From JAOUEA01 sp963797635 (GTDB lineage Bacteria > Actinomycetota > UBA4738 > HRBIN12), in assembly GCA_963797635.1 (NCBI GenBank), contig CAWCPZ010000010.1, positions 434,001 to 498,000 of the forward strand: a stretch of DNA of 64,000 bases. The letters run 5' to 3'. Within the stretch, counting starts at the first letter, position 1. Each line of letters starts with the position of its first letter. Of this stretch, positions 33,428 to 42,754 are shown in pieces. A program made the translations under genes and the position numbers. The notes under the pieces are model-generated. The model was not told where the DNA came from and did no database searches. It saw only the letters and a list, made by a program, of their open reading frames with translations.

Positions 33428-34495
33428 ATGGCTGCGACGATGCGCGCCCTGCGCAAGACCGCCCGCGAGCCCGGCGCCGATCTCGTGGAGATCGCGGTTC
33501 CCGAACCGCGCGAGGGCGAGGTGCTGGTGAAGGTCCACGGCGCCTCGATCTGCGGAACGGACCTGCACATCTACGACTGGAACGAATGGGCGGACAAGCG
33601 GATCCCCCAGGTGCCGATGACGTTCGGCCACGAGGTCGCCGGCACCGTGGTGGCGGTGGGCGACGAGGTGCATCATCTGCACGAAGGCGTGTTCATCGCC
33701 GCCGAGACCCACATCGCGTGCGGCCACTGCCCCACCTGCCAGACGGGGCGTGCCCACATCTGCGAGAACCTGAAGATCCTCGGGGTGGACATGGACGGGG
33801 TGTTCGCCGAATACGTCGTCGTCCCGGCGCAGAACGCATGGATCGTGGGCGAGGGGATCGATCCGGACGTCGCCTCGATCATGGAACCCTTCGGCAACGC
33901 GGTGCACGCCTCGTTCGGCACGGGCGGAGGCGAGGACATCGCCACCAACGCGGTGGCGGTGATCGGGTGCGGGCCGATCGGCATGTTCGCGGTCGCGATC
34001 GCGAGGTCGCTCGGCGCGTGGAAGGTGATCGCGATCGAACCCAACGAGTTCCGGCGCGCGAAGGCGGCCGAGATGGGTGCCGATGTCGTGCTCGATCCCA
34101 TGGAGACCGACCCCGTGCAGGCGGTCATGGATCTGACGCGGGGATCGGGAGCCGAGGTGGTGCTCGAGATGAGCGGCAACGCGCGCGCGATCGACCAGGG
34201 AACGAGGATGCTGGCCCGCGGTGGACGGATGTCGTTGCTCGGCCTGCCCGACGGGTCGGTCACGCTGGACCTGAACGATCAGGTCATCTTCAAGGAAGCG
34301 CGGCTCCACGGGATCACCGGCCGCGAGATGTTCCGTACCTGGCAGCAGACCACGACGTTGCTCTCGACGGGGCGCGTCGACGTTGCCTCCGTCATCACGC
34401 ATCGCTTCCCGTTGGAGCGATTCGAAGAAGCGTTCGCGACGACGGCGTCGGGCAGCGCCGGCAAGGTGATCATGTTCCCCGGAGGTGAGGGATGA
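33428..34495 (+). CDS. tdh: L-threonine 3-dehydrogenase
   Basis: A 355-residue zinc alcohol-dehydrogenase-family enzyme that oxidises L-threonine to 2-amino-3-ketobutyrate with NAD+. Catalytic zinc ligands are Cys42 (SICGTDLHIYDWNEW) and His68-Glu69 (GHEV). The structural zinc site is Cys98/101/104/112. The coenzyme site is IGCGPIGMFAVAIA. The DLHIYDWNEWA stretch is specific to Tdh within the family. The downstream kbl start overlaps its stop (ATGA), so the two consecutive steps are made together. Confidence 0.95.
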   Translation: MAATMRALRKTAREPGADLVEIAVPEPREGEVLVKVHGASICGTDLHIYDWNEWADKRIPQVPMTFGHEVAGTVVAVGDEVHHLHEGVFIAAETHIACGHCPTCQTGRAHICENLKILGVDMDGVFAEYVVVPAQNAWIVGEGIDPDVASIMEPFGNAVHASFGTGGGEDIATNAVAVIGCGPIGMFAVAIARSLGAWKVIAIEPNEFRRAKAAEMGADVVLDPMETDPVQAVMDLTRGSGAEVVLEMSGNARAIDQGTRMLARGGRMSLLGLPDGSVTLDLNDQVIFKEARLHGITGREMFRTWQQTTTLLSTGRVDVASVITHRFPLERFEEAFATTASGSAGKVIMFPGGEG

Positions 34496-35676
34496 CCGAC
34501 GATGCGCTGGGCTACCTGAAGGACGAACTCTCCACCCTCGAACGCGACGGGTTGCTGTTGCATCCCCGCACCCTGGAAGGGCCGCAGGGCGCGCGCGCCC
34601 GCTACGACGGGCGCGAGGTCATCAACCTCGCGTCGAACAACTACCTCGGCCTGGCCAACCATCCCCGGCTGAACGCCGCCGCGTCGAAGGCCGCCGCCGA
34701 GCTCGGCGCCGGTTCCGGGGCCGTGCGCACGATCGCGGGCCAGATGACCGAGCACCTGGAGCTCGAGCGCCGGTTCGCCGCCTTCAAGCACTCGGAGGCG
34801 GCCCTGATGTTCCAGTCGGGCTTCACCTCGAACTCGGGCACGGTGGCCGCGATCCTCGCGAAGGAAGACGTGATCGTGTCCGACCGCCTCAACCACGCCT
34901 CGATCATCGACGGCGCGCGGTTGTCGCGGGCCGAGATCAAGGTGTTCGACCACGCCGATCCCGACCACGCCGACCGGTTGCTCACCGAATCGGCCGCGCC
35001 GGGCCGGCGGCAGTTGCTCATCACCGACGGCGTGTTCTCGATGGACGGCGACATCGCGCCCCTGCCCGACCTCGTGGAGGTGGCCGAGCGGCACGGCGCG
35101 ATCATGATGGTCGACGATGCGCATGCCTCCGGTGTGCTCGGCACGGGGGGGTCGGGCACCGTTGACCACTTCGGGCTCCACGGCCGCGTGGACGTTCAGG
35201 TGGGCACGCTCTCGAAAGCCATCGGGGTGATCGGCGGCTTCATCGCGGGTCCCGCGCACCTGATCGAGTGGCTGCAGAACCGCGGGCGCCCCTACCTGTT
35301 CTCGACGTCGGCGCCGCCGGCGGTGACGGCCGCCTGCATCGCTGCCTTGGACGTCCTGCGCGATGAACCCGAGCGTCTCGAGCGACTGTGGGCGAACACC
35401 GCGACGTTGAAGGAGGGCCTGGCGCTGCTCGGGTTCGACACGGGGACGTCGCAGACGCCGATCACGCCGGTCATCACCGGCGAGGCCGACGTCACGCAGC
35501 GGTTCGCCGACCGCCTGTTCGAAGAAGGGGTGTTCTGCCCCGCGATCGTGTTCCCCACGGTGGCCAAGGGCTCGGCGCGGGTGCGCACGATCGTGACCGC
35601 CGACCACACCGACGCCGATCTGACCGAGGCGTTGGAGATCTTCGGGCGCGTTGGCCGGGAGCTCGGGCTGGTCTAG
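34492..35676 (+). CDS. kbl: Glycine C-acetyltransferase (2-amino-3-ketobutyrate CoA ligase)
   Basis: A 394-residue PLP enzyme of the alpha-oxoamine synthase family that splits 2-amino-3-ketobutyrate with CoA into glycine and acetyl-CoA. Motifs: NLASNNYLGLANHP, FQSGFTSNSG, DRLNHASIIDG, MMVDDAHASG and the PLP lysine K242 in GTLSKAIG. Length is typical. ATGA overlap with tdh. Its TAG stop shares a CTAG palindrome with the stop of the convergent tetR gene, so the two genes touch end to end. Confidence 0.95.
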   Translation: MTDDALGYLKDELSTLERDGLLLHPRTLEGPQGARARYDGREVINLASNNYLGLANHPRLNAAASKAAAELGAGSGAVRTIAGQMTEHLELERRFAAFKHSEAALMFQSGFTSNSGTVAAILAKEDVIVSDRLNHASIIDGARLSRAEIKVFDHADPDHADRLLTESAAPGRRQLLITDGVFSMDGDIAPLPDLVEVAERHGAIMMVDDAHASGVLGTGGSGTVDHFGLHGRVDVQVGTLSKAIGVIGGFIAGPAHLIEWLQNRGRPYLFSTSAPPAVTAACIAALDVLRDEPERLERLWANTATLKEGLALLGFDTGTSQTPITPVITGEADVTQRFADRLFEEGVFCPAIVFPTVAKGSARVRTIVTADHTDADLTEALEIFGRVGRELGLV

Positions 35677-36341
35677 CGGTCCTGCGCGAACCGGCTCTTC
35701 AATCCCTGCAGCATCAGGTCGAGCCCGAAATCGAACTGCTGATCGAGGTCGCAGTCGGCCATGTACGGCATCGCGGCGGCCAGGCACGGCAGGTCATGGG
35801 AGGGGAGCTGGTCGAGCACGTCGTCGAAGTGCTCGCGATCGCGTTCGGCGAACGCCAGCTGGCGCTCCATCATCACGAACCCCTGGATGTAACCGCCGAA
35901 CGCGTGGAACACCTGCATCACGTCGGGGTCGGGCACGCCCATGCTGCGCAGCACCTCGAGGGCCTTCTCCATGGGGCGGAGGGCTTCGATCGAGATGGGG
36001 GCCTGGTGCTTCTCGGCCATGATCTCGATCAGCGCCGGATGCGTGCGCATGAGGTCGCGCCACGCGTGGGCGACGCGCACACCGTTGCCGTACGGATCGC
36101 CGGGGTCGGCGTCGAAGGCGAACTCGCTGAACACCCGCTGCTGGATCCCCGCGAGCAGATCCTCTTTGTCGCGGACGTGGTTATAGAGGGACATGGCCTC
36201 CACGCCCACTTCGCGAGCGACGCGTCGCATGGATACGGCGTCGAGCCCTTCGCTGTCCATCACGCGGAGGGCGGCGTCGATGACCCGCTCGCGCGTGAGG
36301 CGCTCTCGGGGCTTGGCGTTCGGGTCCGTCTTCGTCACCAT
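35673..36341 (-). CDS. TetR family transcriptional regulator
   Basis: About 222 residues from ATG 36341. The N-terminal helix-turn-helix is clear: TRERVIDAALRVMDSEG, VSMRRVAREVGVEAMSLYNHVRDKEDLL. The C-terminal domain is the TetR_C ligand-binding type (LMRTHPALIEIMAEK, VFHAFGGYIQGFVMME). An earlier in-frame GTG at 36368 would place the start inside the operator, so 36341 is preferred. It stands divergent to an MMPL exporter and most likely represses it, and itself, through the inverted repeats at 36368-36416. Inducer unknown. Confidence 0.88.
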   Translation of the reverse strand: MVTKTDPNAKPRERLTRERVIDAALRVMDSEGLDAVSMRRVAREVGVEAMSLYNHVRDKEDLLAGIQQRVFSEFAFDADPGDPYGNGVRVAHAWRDLMRTHPALIEIMAEKHQAPISIEALRPMEKALEVLRSMGVPDPDVMQVFHAFGGYIQGFVMMERQLAFAERDREHFDDVLDQLPSHDLPCLAAAMPYMADCDLDQQFDFGLDLMLQGLKSRFAQDR

Positions 36342-36359
36342 GGGTTCACCGACCGGGGG

Positions 36360-36416
36360 TTGACACACTTACGCTGTACACCTAGTCTCACGTACACCGT
36401 AAGCATACACCGTACG
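36360..36416 (+). promoter_or_regulatory. Divergent promoter with TetR operator half-sites
   Basis: A 12-bp inverted repeat, CTTACGCTGTAC (36368-36379) and GTACACCGTAAG (36392-36403), matches at 11 of 12 positions. A third copy in direct orientation, ATACACCGTACG, lies at 36405-36416, 13 bp after the second. A plus-strand promoter, TTGACA (36360-36365) with 17-nt spacing to TAGTCT (36383-36388), is covered by the repeat. On the minus strand TTGACG (36420-36415) may be the -35 for tetR. This is the expected layout of a TetR autorepressor and exporter pair. Confidence 0.7.
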
Positions 36417-36457
36417 TCAATGAGGCCCAGCAAGGCCGCAGAAGGGGGGAACCCGGG

Positions 36458-39023
36458 ATGAAGCTCAATCCCGAAACGCTCGCGAAGGCGAGCAGCCATC
36501 ACCCGTGGAGGACGGTGATCGTCTGGGTCCTCGTGCTGTTCGCTGCGGGCGCATCCGCCGCCACGCTCCTCGGGCCCGCACTCACGACCGACTTCGACTT
36601 CACGAACTCCCCCGAGGCCAAGCAGGCCGACCAGATCCTGCAGGAGCGACGCCTCACCCAGGACACGATCACCGAGACGTTCATCGTCACCGGTGAGCCG
36701 GGCGCGGTGGAGGACCCCGACTTCGTCGCAGGGGTCAACACGTTCCTGACCGACCTGAACGGGTTGGGGGCCGATGTCTTCCAAGCGCTCCCGGCAGCGT
36801 TCCCGCTGACCGAGGAGCAGGCCGCCGATCCACAGGTGGCGGCACTCGGCCCGATCCCATCAGCGGACGGGTCGGCGGTGCTGTTCACGGGGATCTACAC
36901 CGGCGACCTCGACGAGGCGACGCCGCACTTCGAAGATGTCGATGCGATCCGTGAGCAGGTCTCCGGGCTCGAGGGCATCGACGAGGCACACATGCTCGGC
37001 CAGGTGAGCTCCTCGGAGGACTTCAAGGTCATCTCCGAAGAGGACCTGCAGTTCGGAGAGTCGATCGGCATCGTCGCCGCGATCGTGGTGCTGCTGATCG
37101 TGTTCGGGGCGATCGTCGCCGGCTACCTGCCGCTGCTCCTCACGGTCTTCTTCACGTTGCCGATCACGCTGGGCATCGTCGGGCTGTTCGGCACGCTGTG
37201 GGACTTCAGCTTCTTCACCCCCAACCTGATCTCCATGATGGGCATCGCCGTCGGGGTGGACTACGCCCTGTTCATCGTGTCGCGATACCGCGAGGAGCGG
37301 CACAACGGCCGGGAGAAGAACGACGCGATCCGCGCGTCCGGCGCCACGGCGTCACGCGCGGTGTTCTTCAGTGGCTTGACCGTCGTCCTGGCGCTGGCCG
37401 GCATGCTCCTGGTGCCGACGACGATCTTCCGGAGCCTCGCCGGCGGCGCGATCATCGTGGTCTTGGTGTCGGTGGCCGTGTCGATGACGCTGCTGCCGGC
37501 CCTGCTCTCGGTCCTGGGCGAGTGGGTCAACTGGCCCTGGCTGACGCGCGGCCGCACGCTCCTCGTCTGGCTGGCGATGGTCGTGGCGGCAGGTGTGGTC
37601 GGCGGCGGGCTCGGCGCGGTCGGTGCCCCTCCGGCGCTGGCCGGCCTGGCCGGCCTGGTGGCGTTCGCCGGTGCCGGCATCCTGGTGACCAAGTGGATGC
37701 GCGGCGGCTGGATGCAGTCGCACGCACGTCCTGAAGGGCTCCTCGCTCAGTTCCGAGGGCGGCTTCTGGGACCGCGTCACCAGCGTCGTGATGGGCCGTC
37801 CGGTCGTGTGGCTCGTCCTCGGCGCGCTGTTCATGCTCGCGCTCTCGCTGCCGTACTGGTTCCAGGCCCACCCTGACGGCGAAGGCCGCGGGATCAAGAC
37901 CGGCCTGGCGGGGATCAGCACCCTGCCCGACGGGATCCAGACCAAGGAAGCCTTCGACCTGCTGGTGGAGAAGTTCCCGAAGGCAGGGCTCGAGGCGACG
38001 GCCGACATCGTGATCGAGGCGGACGGCGTCGGCACGCCGGGCGCGCAGCCGGGAGCACCCGGCGAGCTCGCATCGGAGTACGCCGCCGCGGTGGACACGC
38101 TGGAGTCCTCGATCGCCGACGATCCCAACCTGGGAACCCCGGCGCCGCCACAGGTGAGCGCCGACGGCACGGTGGCGCTGGTGTCGATCCCGCTCGCGGG
38201 CGAGGCCACCGATTCCCAGGGCGAGGTCGCGGTGGCGACGATCGCGTCGCTGCGCGACACCTACGTCCCTGAGGCGTTCGACGGAACCTCCGCGACCGTG
38301 CTGGTCGGCGGTGACACGGCGTTCGTGAAGGACTTCTTCGACATCTCCGATCAGTACACGCCGTTGATCATCCTGGTGGTGTTGGGGTTGTCGTTCATCC
38401 TGCTCACGATCGTGTTCCGCTCGATCGTGGTGCCGGTGAAGGCGATCATCATGAACCTGCTGTCGGTGGGTGCCGCCTACGGGCTCATCGTGCTGGTCTT
38501 CCAGAAGGGCGGGCCCGCGATCGGCGAGACGATCGCGAACTTCCTGGGCTTCCAACAGGTCGATGCGATCGAAGCGTGGTTGCCGCTGTTCCTGTTCTCG
38601 ATCCTGTTCGGGCTCTCGATGGACTACCACGTGTTCCTGCTGACGCGGATCCGTGAGCAGTACGACAAGACGGGCGACAACGCCGCGTCGGTCGCCTACG
38701 GACTGCGCACGACCGGCGGCATCATCACCGGTGCGGCCATCATCATGGTCGCGGTGTTCGCCGGGTTCGCCGCCGGGCGGCTGACATCGCTCGAGCAGAT
38801 GGGCTTCGGCCTGGCCGTGGCGGTCTTCCTGGACGCCACCGTGGTGCGGTCCATCCTGGTCCCGTCCACGATGCGGTTGCTCGGCGATCGCAACTGGTAC
38901 CTGCCGCGTTGGCTGCAGTGGTTGCCGAAGATCGACGTGGAGGGCCACGACGCCGCCACGGCGACGATCACGGTTCCCGACTCGCCGGCCGAGCTGGTCG
39001 AGGCGGGCGACACGAAGGAGTAG
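36458..39023 (+). CDS. MMPL/RND-family exporter (one frame change)
   Basis: A large membrane exporter with two repeats of one helix, a large extracytoplasmic loop and five helices. The first half (frame of 36458) has loop residues ~45-200 and the proton-relay helix GVDYALFIVSRYREE. The second half (in frame with 37788) has the matching LSMDYHVFLLTRIREQY; both Asp-Tyr pairs are the usual proton path. The frame changes near 37715-37735 in the cytoplasmic linker between halves, so either an indel or two separate halves. Total about 855 residues. Such proteins export lipids or drugs by proton motive force. Controlled by the divergent TetR. Confidence 0.85.
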
Positions 39024-39043
39024 CCGTTCGCGGTCGATCCGCT

Positions 39044-39085
39044 GGCGAAGCGGAAGAGGGTGCCCGTGCCCTCTTCCGCTTCGCC
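39044..39085 (+). terminator. Perfect 17-bp hairpin after the MMPL gene
   Basis: GGCGAAGCGGAAGAGGG (39044-39060) pairs without mismatch to CCCTCTTCCGCTTCGCC (39069-39085) around an 8-nt loop, 20 nt after the stop. There is no T-tract. It may act as a bidirectional stop or protect the mRNA end. Confidence 0.6.
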
Positions 39086-39116
39086 GTATCCTGACCCCCG
39101 CGACGGGGGAGGCGTG

Positions 39117-40023
39117 ATGGCAACGGTGCACGACGAGCTGCGTGCGCGGCTCGGGACCGTGGGGGCGTGGACGTTCGCCTTCGACGCGCAGCCGGTCGCC
39201 GACGTACGAGCCGGGGCCTCGGCCCTGGAGGAGCTCGGGTACACCGCCCTCTGGGTTCCGGAAGGCTCGGGCTCCCGTGATGTGCTGACCCACCTGTCGC
39301 TCCTGCTGCAGGCCACCGACCATGTCACGGTGGCCAGCGGCATCGCGAACGTCACGGCGCGCCAACCCGATGTCCTGCAGGCCGGGATGGTGACGCTCGC
39401 CGACGCGTTCGGGGATCGGCCCGTGTTCGGGATCGGGATCGGTCACGAGTACTCGACGGGCACGCGCGGCATCGACTGGGACCGGCCGCTCGCGCGCATG
39501 CGCACCTACCTCGACCGCATGGATGCGGCGACCTCGCTCCCGGCCCCCGCCACGCCGCCTCGGCGGCTGCTGGCGGCGTTGGGCGACGGCATGCTGCGCC
39601 TCTCGAGCGAACGAGCGCAGGGTGCGCACACCTATTTCGTGCCCGTCTCCCACACCGAACGTGCGCGGTCGGTCCTCGGACCCGAGCCCGTGCTGGCGGT
39701 GGAGTTGACCGCGATCCACGCCACCGATCCCACGCGCGCCCGGCACGCTCGCGCGCGCCTGGGCCCGGCACTACCTCGAGCTGCCGAACTACGCCAAGAA
39801 CCTCGTGCGGATGGGCTTCAGCGAGGACGAAGTGACCGGCGACGGCAGCGACCGGTTGATCGACGCGACGATCGCCTGGGGCGACGCCGGCGCGGTGGCC
39901 GCCAGGGTGCGTGAGCACCTCGATGCGGGAGCCGATCACGTGTGCGTCCAGTACATCGACGCCGATGACGCGGATCTGTGCCTGCCGGCGTACGCGGAAC
40001 TGGCCGAGATCGTCCTCGCGTGA
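39117..40023 (+). CDS. LLM-class F420-dependent oxidoreductase (one frame change)
   Basis: Luciferase-like TIM-barrel oxidoreductase of the actinobacterial F420 type. From ATG 39117: ALEELGYTALWVPEG, VTVASGIANVTARQP, FGIGIGHEYSTGTRG and LAALGDGMLRLSSE are the usual blocks. Near 39765 the frame changes, and the rest (LIDATIAWGDAGAVAARV, HVCVQYIDAD) continues to 40023. The joined protein is about 300 residues, normal for the family. Substrate unknown; the family reduces or oxidises varied organics with the deazaflavin F420. Confidence 0.8.
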
Positions 40024-40724
40024 TCAACGCGGTGCCCGGGCTCGCACCCGAGCCTGGACCCCGTCACTCCGCAGCTCCCGGAGCGCGTCCCTCGCGATCC
40101 ATCTCGCGCTGCGGCTCGGTGAGGCCGCCAGCCGTTCGCCCGTGTCGATCGCGGCGGTGTTCAGCGCGAGATCGCGCTTCCCGATCTGGCGCAGCGCCCA
40201 GTTCACCGCCTTCTTGACGTAGTTCCGTTCGTCGACCGCCCCACGCTCGATCTCGGGGAGCCATCCCAGCCAGAAGGCGTCGTCGTGATCGTCTCGCGCG
40301 CGGGCGGCGTGCTCGGCCACGATCGAGAACCCCGCCCGCTTCACGAACTCCTCGTCACGCCGCACCCACGCGCGAGCCCGGTCGAAGGAGTGCGGCGTCT
40401 CGGTGAACAGGTTGCCGCAGACCTGGTCGCAGAGGTCCCACGAATCGAAGTCGGCCGACCCACGCCTCCATCTGCTCCACGGTGACCTGCGACGGGTCGT
40501 CGACCATCGACGCGAGGATGCCTCGCCTCGTGGATCTTCGTCGTCCACAGGTCGAGCGCGAGCGCATGGTCGCCGCGGTGGCGCCTCGCGAGCCGCCGGC
40601 AGTTCGGGATGCTGACCCCGAGCGCCCGGTCGATCGTGATCCCCACCCTGGCCATGCCCGGCCGCCGCGATGGGTCGGCGACCGACCGGAGCTCGTCCAC
40701 CACCTGCCGGCTGGCGGCCTTCAC
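40024..40724 (-). CDS. DNA alkylation repair protein, AlkD-like (two frame changes)
   Basis: HEAT-repeat alkylpurine glycosylase-like protein. Starts at GTG 40724 (KAASRQVVDELRSVADPSRR, then MARVGITIDRALGVSIPNCR). The frame changes near 40530 (ILASMVDDPSQVTVEQMEAWV) and near 40455 (FDSWDLCDQVCGNLF), then continues through WVRRDEEFVKRAGFS and ERNYVKKAVNWALRQIGKRD to 40024. The D-x-W-D-x-C-D and KKAVNWALR motifs are diagnostic for the family, which removes positively charged alkyl lesions. The GTG overlaps the stop of the upstream DCC-protein gene (GTGA). Joined length about 233 residues, as expected. Confidence 0.78.
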
Positions 40725-41122
40725 GGCTCGCGAGCTCCCGTGATCGCCGACGGATCGACCGAACACGCTCGCTGGCCGAGCATCCTGCCGAGCCGGGTCC
40801 GGTGCCGCACCACGAACCCGTACATCCGCTCGGTCACGGCAGGGAAGGTGGCGGTGAGGGTCGCGACCGGCCGGCCACCGGGGAGCCGGCGCATCACGCG
40901 CGGGATCGCCGCTCCCGCCGACCAGATGCGGCCGTCGGGCTCGACGACGTGCCACGAGGCATAGCGGGCCGCCGGATCCATCGCGTCGAGGTCCCCGCCT
41001 GCCTCGGCCGTTTGGATCGATCGGAACGTGAGCCGATCGCGGCGGTCCCAGCGCCGGAGCCGGTCCGCCGTCCACCGGCAGACCCCGCAGTCCTCGTCGT
41101 AGAGCACGATCGCCCGGTCCAT
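40721..41122 (-). CDS. DCC-family thiol-disulfide oxidoreductase-like protein (DUF393)
   Basis: A 133-residue protein with the N-terminal YDEDCGVCRW motif (C-x-x-C) of the DCC/DUF393 family, then FRSIQTAEAGG and a C-terminal YGFVVRHRTRLGRMLG block typical of these proteins. Family members have a thioredoxin-like fold; function is not established. Co-translated with the AlkD-like gene through a 4-nt overlap. A leaderless -10 box lies 6 nt before its ATG. Confidence 0.8.
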   Translation of the reverse strand: MDRAIVLYDEDCGVCRWTADRLRRWDRRDRLTFRSIQTAEAGGDLDAMDPAARYASWHVVEPDGRIWSAGAAIPRVMRRLPGGRPVATLTATFPAVTERMYGFVVRHRTRLGRMLGQRACSVDPSAITGAREP

Positions 41123-41128
41123 ACCTCG

Positions 41129-41134
41129 ATGCTA
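41129..41134 (-). promoter_or_regulatory. -10 box (TAGCAT) for the DCC/AlkD gene pair
   Basis: TAGCAT on the minus strand ends 6 nt before the ATG at 41122; leaderless type. Confidence 0.45.
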
Positions 41135-41164
41135 CGGCGGGCTTCCGCTTCGTCCTGTGGCCGT

Positions 41165-42236
41165 TCAGGCCGGAACCGTGACGAACCGCAGGCCTTTCTT
41201 CCGGATGCCGCGGATCAGATCCGGCAAGGCGGCGATCGTGTGGCCGGCGTCGCCGCCGCCGTCATGGAGCAGGATGATCGACCCGGCCTCCACCTGTTTG
41301 AGCACCTTCTTCACGATGTCCTTGCGCGTGCGGCTCGATCGCCAGTCCTGGGGGTCGACGCTCCACATCACGATCCGCATCCCCTGCCGACGGGCTTCAT
41401 CGATCACGAAGTCGTCGTAGCTGCCGCCGGGCGGCCGGAACAGCGTGGGATGCACGCCGTCCTCGCCGAGCTGCGCGTTCGTGTCGGCCATCTCGGCGGT
41501 GATGTGCGCCTCGGTCATGTCGGCCAGGGGTGGGTTCTCGGGATGGTCGAACGAATGGTTGCCGATCTCGTGGCCCGCTCGCTTGACGCGGCGAACCAGC
41601 TCCGGGTAGCGCTCCACCTCGTAGCCCACCATGAAGAACGTGGCCTTCACGTGGAAGCGGTGCAGGATCGAGAGCACGCGTTCGGTGTGGACCGGCCAGG
41701 GCCCGTCGTCGAAGGTCAGCGCCACCGCGCCGGGCGTTTCGCCGTGCCCGCGGGGGTTCTCGCGCACGGACACCACGTCCCCCGAGATGCGGCCCTCGAT
41801 GGTGATCTCCCGGATCGGGTACCTGGTCAACGTCCGTTCCGGGTTCGCCACCTGCGGCTCCTTGATGTCGACGACGACCCGTCGCGTGCCCTCGACGCGA
41901 TCGTGCCGGTCGAGCACCTGGATGGCATCACCCTGACGGAGCCGGGTGCCCGGCGCGGCGGGCGTCCCGTTGAGGACGATGTGACCCCGGCGAGCGAGCG
42001 GATCGAGCACCTCGCCGGAGACCGACAGCAGCCGGCCGTCGGCGGCCGAGAGTCCGAGCTCTGCGATCACGCCGCGCGAACGTCGTGCCGGGTGCGAACG
42101 CATGCGTGGTGCCGTCGACCGTGATGCGGATCGGGGGCGGGGGCGTCGGTGTGGAGCCGCCGCACATCGGCAGTGCGGAGAGCACGACGGCGATGAGGAC
42201 GAGACGAACGACGGTGGGGAAGCGATGACCGCTCAT
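41165..42236 (-). CDS. Polysaccharide deacetylase lipoprotein (NodB domain; one frame change)
   Basis: Starts at 42236 with a lipoprotein signal (VLIAVVLSALPMCGGS, Cys25). A small ubiquitin/DUF348-like domain (IRITVDGTTHAFAPGTTF) is interrupted by a frame change near 42075 and continues as ELGLSAADGRLLSVSGEVLD. The C-terminal NodB domain is intact: ALTFDDGPWP (catalytic Asp pair), HSFDHP (metal His-x3-His), RPPGGSYD and IILLHDGGG. It would remove acetyl groups from peptidoglycan or another surface glycan. Joined length about 356 residues. Confidence 0.82.
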
Positions 42237-42291
42237 GCAACCCCATCATCCTTGCACGACCGTCAAGCATCCCGCCTGGCATCATGAACGC

Positions 42292-42754
42292 ATGTCGACC
42301 AGGAAGGTGAAGCGGCCGCGCGCGGGGCGTCACCCGAACCAGGACCCCGCCCCTCCGCCTCCTCGACCCGAGACGCCGGCTGCCTGGCTCATCGCCGCCG
42401 ACACGGTGGCGCTGGTGGTGTTCGTGCTGGCGGGGATGCGTTCGCATCACGAGGGCTCGGCGGCGTGGATCTTCCTGCCGCAACGCGATCCCGCTCCTGG
42501 TCGCGTGGTTCGCGGTGGCGGCACTGCTGAAGACCTATCGCACGCCGGGCTTCATGATCGTGGCCAAGACCTGGATCGTGGCCGTCCCGATCGGGCTCAC
42601 CGTCCGTTCGCTGTGGGTGGGTTCGCCCACGGGGTGGCGCTTCGTCGTGTTCCTGGCGGTGGGGCTGGGGTTCACGATGCTCTTCCTGGTGATCGGGCGC
42701 CTGTTGCTCGCGCTGATCACCGGGCGGGGCTACCCGCAACGGCGCCGCACGTGA
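42292..42754 (+). CDS. DUF3054 membrane protein (one frame change)
   Basis: A small four-helix membrane protein. The frame of 42292 gives a basic start and AWLIAADTVALVVFVLAGMRSHHEGS. After a frame change near 42480 it continues as LLKTYRTPG, IVAVPIGLTVRSLW and VVFLAVGLGFTMLFLVIGRLL. The pattern GxRSHHEG and T-x-G-W/R-R fits DUF3054, common in actinobacteria, with no known function. Its stop overlaps the GTG of the oxidase gene (GTGA). Confidence 0.75.

Noticed and set aside
35673..35676. CTAG shared by the kbl and tetR stop codons as a possible site
   Set aside because: It is simply two TAG stops in convergent genes meeting; no larger structure is present.
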